Positions 5,513 to 6,887 of a DNA stretch of 6,887 nucleotides are shown here, one piece after another; positions within the stretch are counted from its first letter, which is position 1, and each line of letters opens with the position of its first letter. The stretch lies in the NCBI GenBank assembly GCA_027065245.1, contig JAMOOS010000281.1, positions 1-6,887 of the forward strand, written 5' to 3'. Under the pieces are notes generated by a model. That model made no database searches, was not told the origin of the DNA, and saw only the letters and a list, made by a program, of their open reading frames with translations. The translations under genes were made by a program, and so were the position numbers. Origin of the DNA: Desulfuromonadaceae bacterium. Its GTDB lineage: Bacteria; Desulfobacterota; Desulfuromonadia; Desulfuromonadales; Desulfuromonadaceae.

Positions 5513-6887
5513 TCATGTTTTATGCCGAATCCGCCAGCAATTGTGGATCCGTTTGTTGCGGGCGAAATCGCGCGGCAGGGTGGCGGCGGTAATATCCTCC
5601 AGCACAAACTCTGCTTCAAGAACCGTCCGTTCCATTTTAAAACGGCGCATATTGTTGGAAAAAATCATGGTTCCGTCGCGGTGGAGCAATTTCATACTCA
5701 AACGGATCAGTTCCACATGGTCGCGCTGGATATCCAGGGCATCAGCCATTTTTTTGGAATTGGAAAACGTGGGCGGATCGAGAAAGATAACCGCGTAATC
5801 GCCCTGCTGCCGCTGTCTGAGCCACTGCAGGCAATCGGCGCACACCACCTGATGCTGCGGCGGGGTAAAACCGTTCAGGCGCAGATTGTCCCGCGCCCAG
5901 GCACAATAAGTAGCCGACATATCCACACTGGTAGTGGAACTCGCCCCGGCTGCCGCCGCGTAAACGCTGGCGCTGGCGGTATAGGCAAATAGATTGAGCA
6001 TGGCGCCGCCGCTAGCTAGATCAGCCACCATGGCGCGGGTAATACGGTGATCGAGAAACAGTCCACTGTCCAGATAATCACTCAGATTCACCAGAAAGCG
6101 CAGGCCGTTCTCCGTTACTTCAAAACGCTGACCGCTGTTGTCGTGGCGCTGGTACTGCTCACTGCCGCGCTGGCGCTGGCGGGTTTTAACGTAGATGGCG
6201 CTGCTGTCCAGCTTTAGCAGTTGCGGCAGCAACGTAACCACCTCACGCAACCGACGGCGCGCCACATTGCTGTCCACCGTCGTCGGCGCCTGGTATTCCT
6301 GCACATGCACTTTGTCGGCATAAATATCGATGGCCACGGCATACTCCGGCAGATCAGCATCGTAAAGACGATAGCACTCAATGCCGTTACGCCGCGCCCA
6401 GCGGCCGATATTCTTAAGGTTTTTGCGCAGGCGGTTGGCAAACATCTGTGCGCCGTCGCTCAACCGCTGTAACGGTGCCAGACCGTGGCTGCCCGGCGGT
6501 GCCTGACGGTAGAAGTTCTCCGGTTCAACGACAAAATGGAGCAGCATACACTTGATGGCGCCATTGAAAAACATGTGTCGCCCGACGGCTCGCATACCAA
6601 GCTGACGACCAAACTCCTTATCCACGGTAAACAGCGCCGCTTTCCAGTGGATAAAATATTCGCGTAAGCGCCGCCCCAACAGGGCGTACAACTGCAGCAG
6701 CTGCTCGCGCTCGCCCAGACGCTCGCCGTAGGGGGGATTGGTAATCACCAGGCCGGGGCGACCGGCGACAAGATCGTCGCCAAAGGTAGCCAGATCGCGC
6801 CGCTCAAAATGGACATGACGCTGCAACCCGGCACGCTCGGCATTGGACCAGGCGTTTTTAATCGCCCCGGCGGCACAATCGTAGCCG
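5513..6887 (-). CDS. rlmL: 23S rRNA guanine methyltransferase RlmL/RlmK fusion, N-terminus outside the window
   Basis: The C-terminal 457 residues of the bifunctional RlmKL enzyme, which in E. coli makes m2G2445 (RlmL half) and m7G2069 (RlmK half) in 23S rRNA of the large ribosomal subunit. The open frame continues to the window edge; a TTG near 6826 is an internal Leu, not the start. Visible landmarks are the RlmL catalytic N-P-P-Y-G-E-R-L about 50 residues in; the linker/PUA-like part with A-N-R-L-R-K-N-L and E-C-Y-R-L-Y-D-A-D-L-P-E-Y; and the RlmK domain with G-L-F-L-D-H-R, the SAM-binding L-N-L-F-A-Y-T, D-P-P-T-F-S-N-S-K-K, I-F-S-N-N and a final F-A-R-N...I-H-N-C-W. Roughly 250 N-terminal residues (THUMP domain and start of the RlmL fold) are missing, judged against the usual length of about 700. 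It is a housekeeping gene and probably not functionally tied to the cytochrome operon. Confidence 0.96.
   Translation of the reverse strand, partial: GYDCAAGAIKNAWSNAERAGLQRHVHFERRDLATFGDDLVAGRPGLVITNPPYGERLGEREQLLQLYALLGRRLREYFIHWKAALFTVDKEFGRQLGMRAVGRHMFFNGAIKCMLLHFVVEPENFYRQAPPGSHGLAPLQRLSDGAQMFANRLRKNLKNIGRWARRNGIECYRLYDADLPEYAVAIDIYADKVHVQEYQAPTTVDSNVARRRLREVVTLLPQLLKLDSSAIYVKTRQRQRGSEQYQRHDNSGQRFEVTENGLRFLVNLSDYLDSGLFLDHRITRAMVADLASGGAMLNLFAYTASASVYAAAAGASSTTSVDMSATYCAWARDNLRLNGFTPPQHQVVCADCLQWLRQRQQGDYAVIFLDPPTFSNSKKMADALDIQRDHVELIRLSMKLLHRDGTMIFSNNMRRFKMERTVLEAEFVLEDITAATLPRDFARNKRIHNCWRIRHKT

Noticed and set aside
5513..6826. A complete methyltransferase starting near 6826
   Set aside because: The frame is open to the window edge and the upstream residues fit the SAM-binding region of RlmL, so the gene is N-terminally cut by the window and the codon at 6826 is an internal TTG.

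Overview
The window looks like part of a gammaproteobacterial chromosome. The main reason is the right-hand gene, a two-domain 23S rRNA methyltransferase of the RlmL/RlmK fusion type, which is characteristic of Gammaproteobacteria; its C-terminal half closely resembles the E. coli protein as I remember it. A genus cannot be named from the sequence alone. Every supported gene is on the minus strand, so transcription runs from right to left.

Layout in transcription order. (1) rlmKL, cut by the right edge (5513-6887). (2) After 36 bases, a small cytoplasmic single-domain rhodanese (5087-5476). (3) After 33 bases, a TetR-family regulator (4460-5053). (4) After 4 bases, a membrane-anchored or secreted c-type cytochrome with twelve CxxCH motifs (2584-4455). 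(5) A secreted c-type cytochrome with ten CxxCH motifs (1434-2699); its signal peptide is encoded inside the end of the twelve-haem gene, in another frame. (6) A Rieske 2Fe-2S protein with a Tat-type signal anchor (1066-1479). (7) A short, four-helix cytochrome b of the b6 type (453-1073). (8) A three-helix cytochrome b C-terminal half, like subunit IV (40-456). (9) The first codons of a further, probably exported, protein leaving the left edge (1-52). Genes 4 to 9 overlap or nearly touch, so they are almost certainly co-transcribed and partly translationally coupled. There is no gene-free stretch longer than 36 bases, and I see no convincing terminator, promoter, tRNA, repeat array, mobile element or CRISPR.

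How the genes may work together. Rieske protein, b6-like cytochrome b and subunit IV form the core of a quinol:cytochrome c oxidoreductase (cytochrome bc/b6f family). The usual monohaem or dihaem cytochrome c1/f is not visible in the window. Instead the core is joined to two large multihaem cytochromes, 22 c-type haems in total, which share several sequence blocks and look like diverged paralogues. The inferred role is a membrane complex that moves electrons between the quinone pool and periplasmic or extracellular partners through a multihaem wire. The direction (quinol oxidation or quinone reduction) and the final partner cannot be read from the sequence. The TetR protein is the obvious candidate local regulator; the rhodanese may link the locus to sulfur chemistry, but that is speculative.

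The most interesting points are the Rieske/b-type core wired to 12- and 10-haem cytochromes, the 116-base out-of-frame overlap that carries a signal peptide, the b6f-like features of cytochrome b (a Cys at the haem ci position and 14-residue haem-ligand spacing), and the loss of the PEWY glutamate in the subunit IV-like protein.
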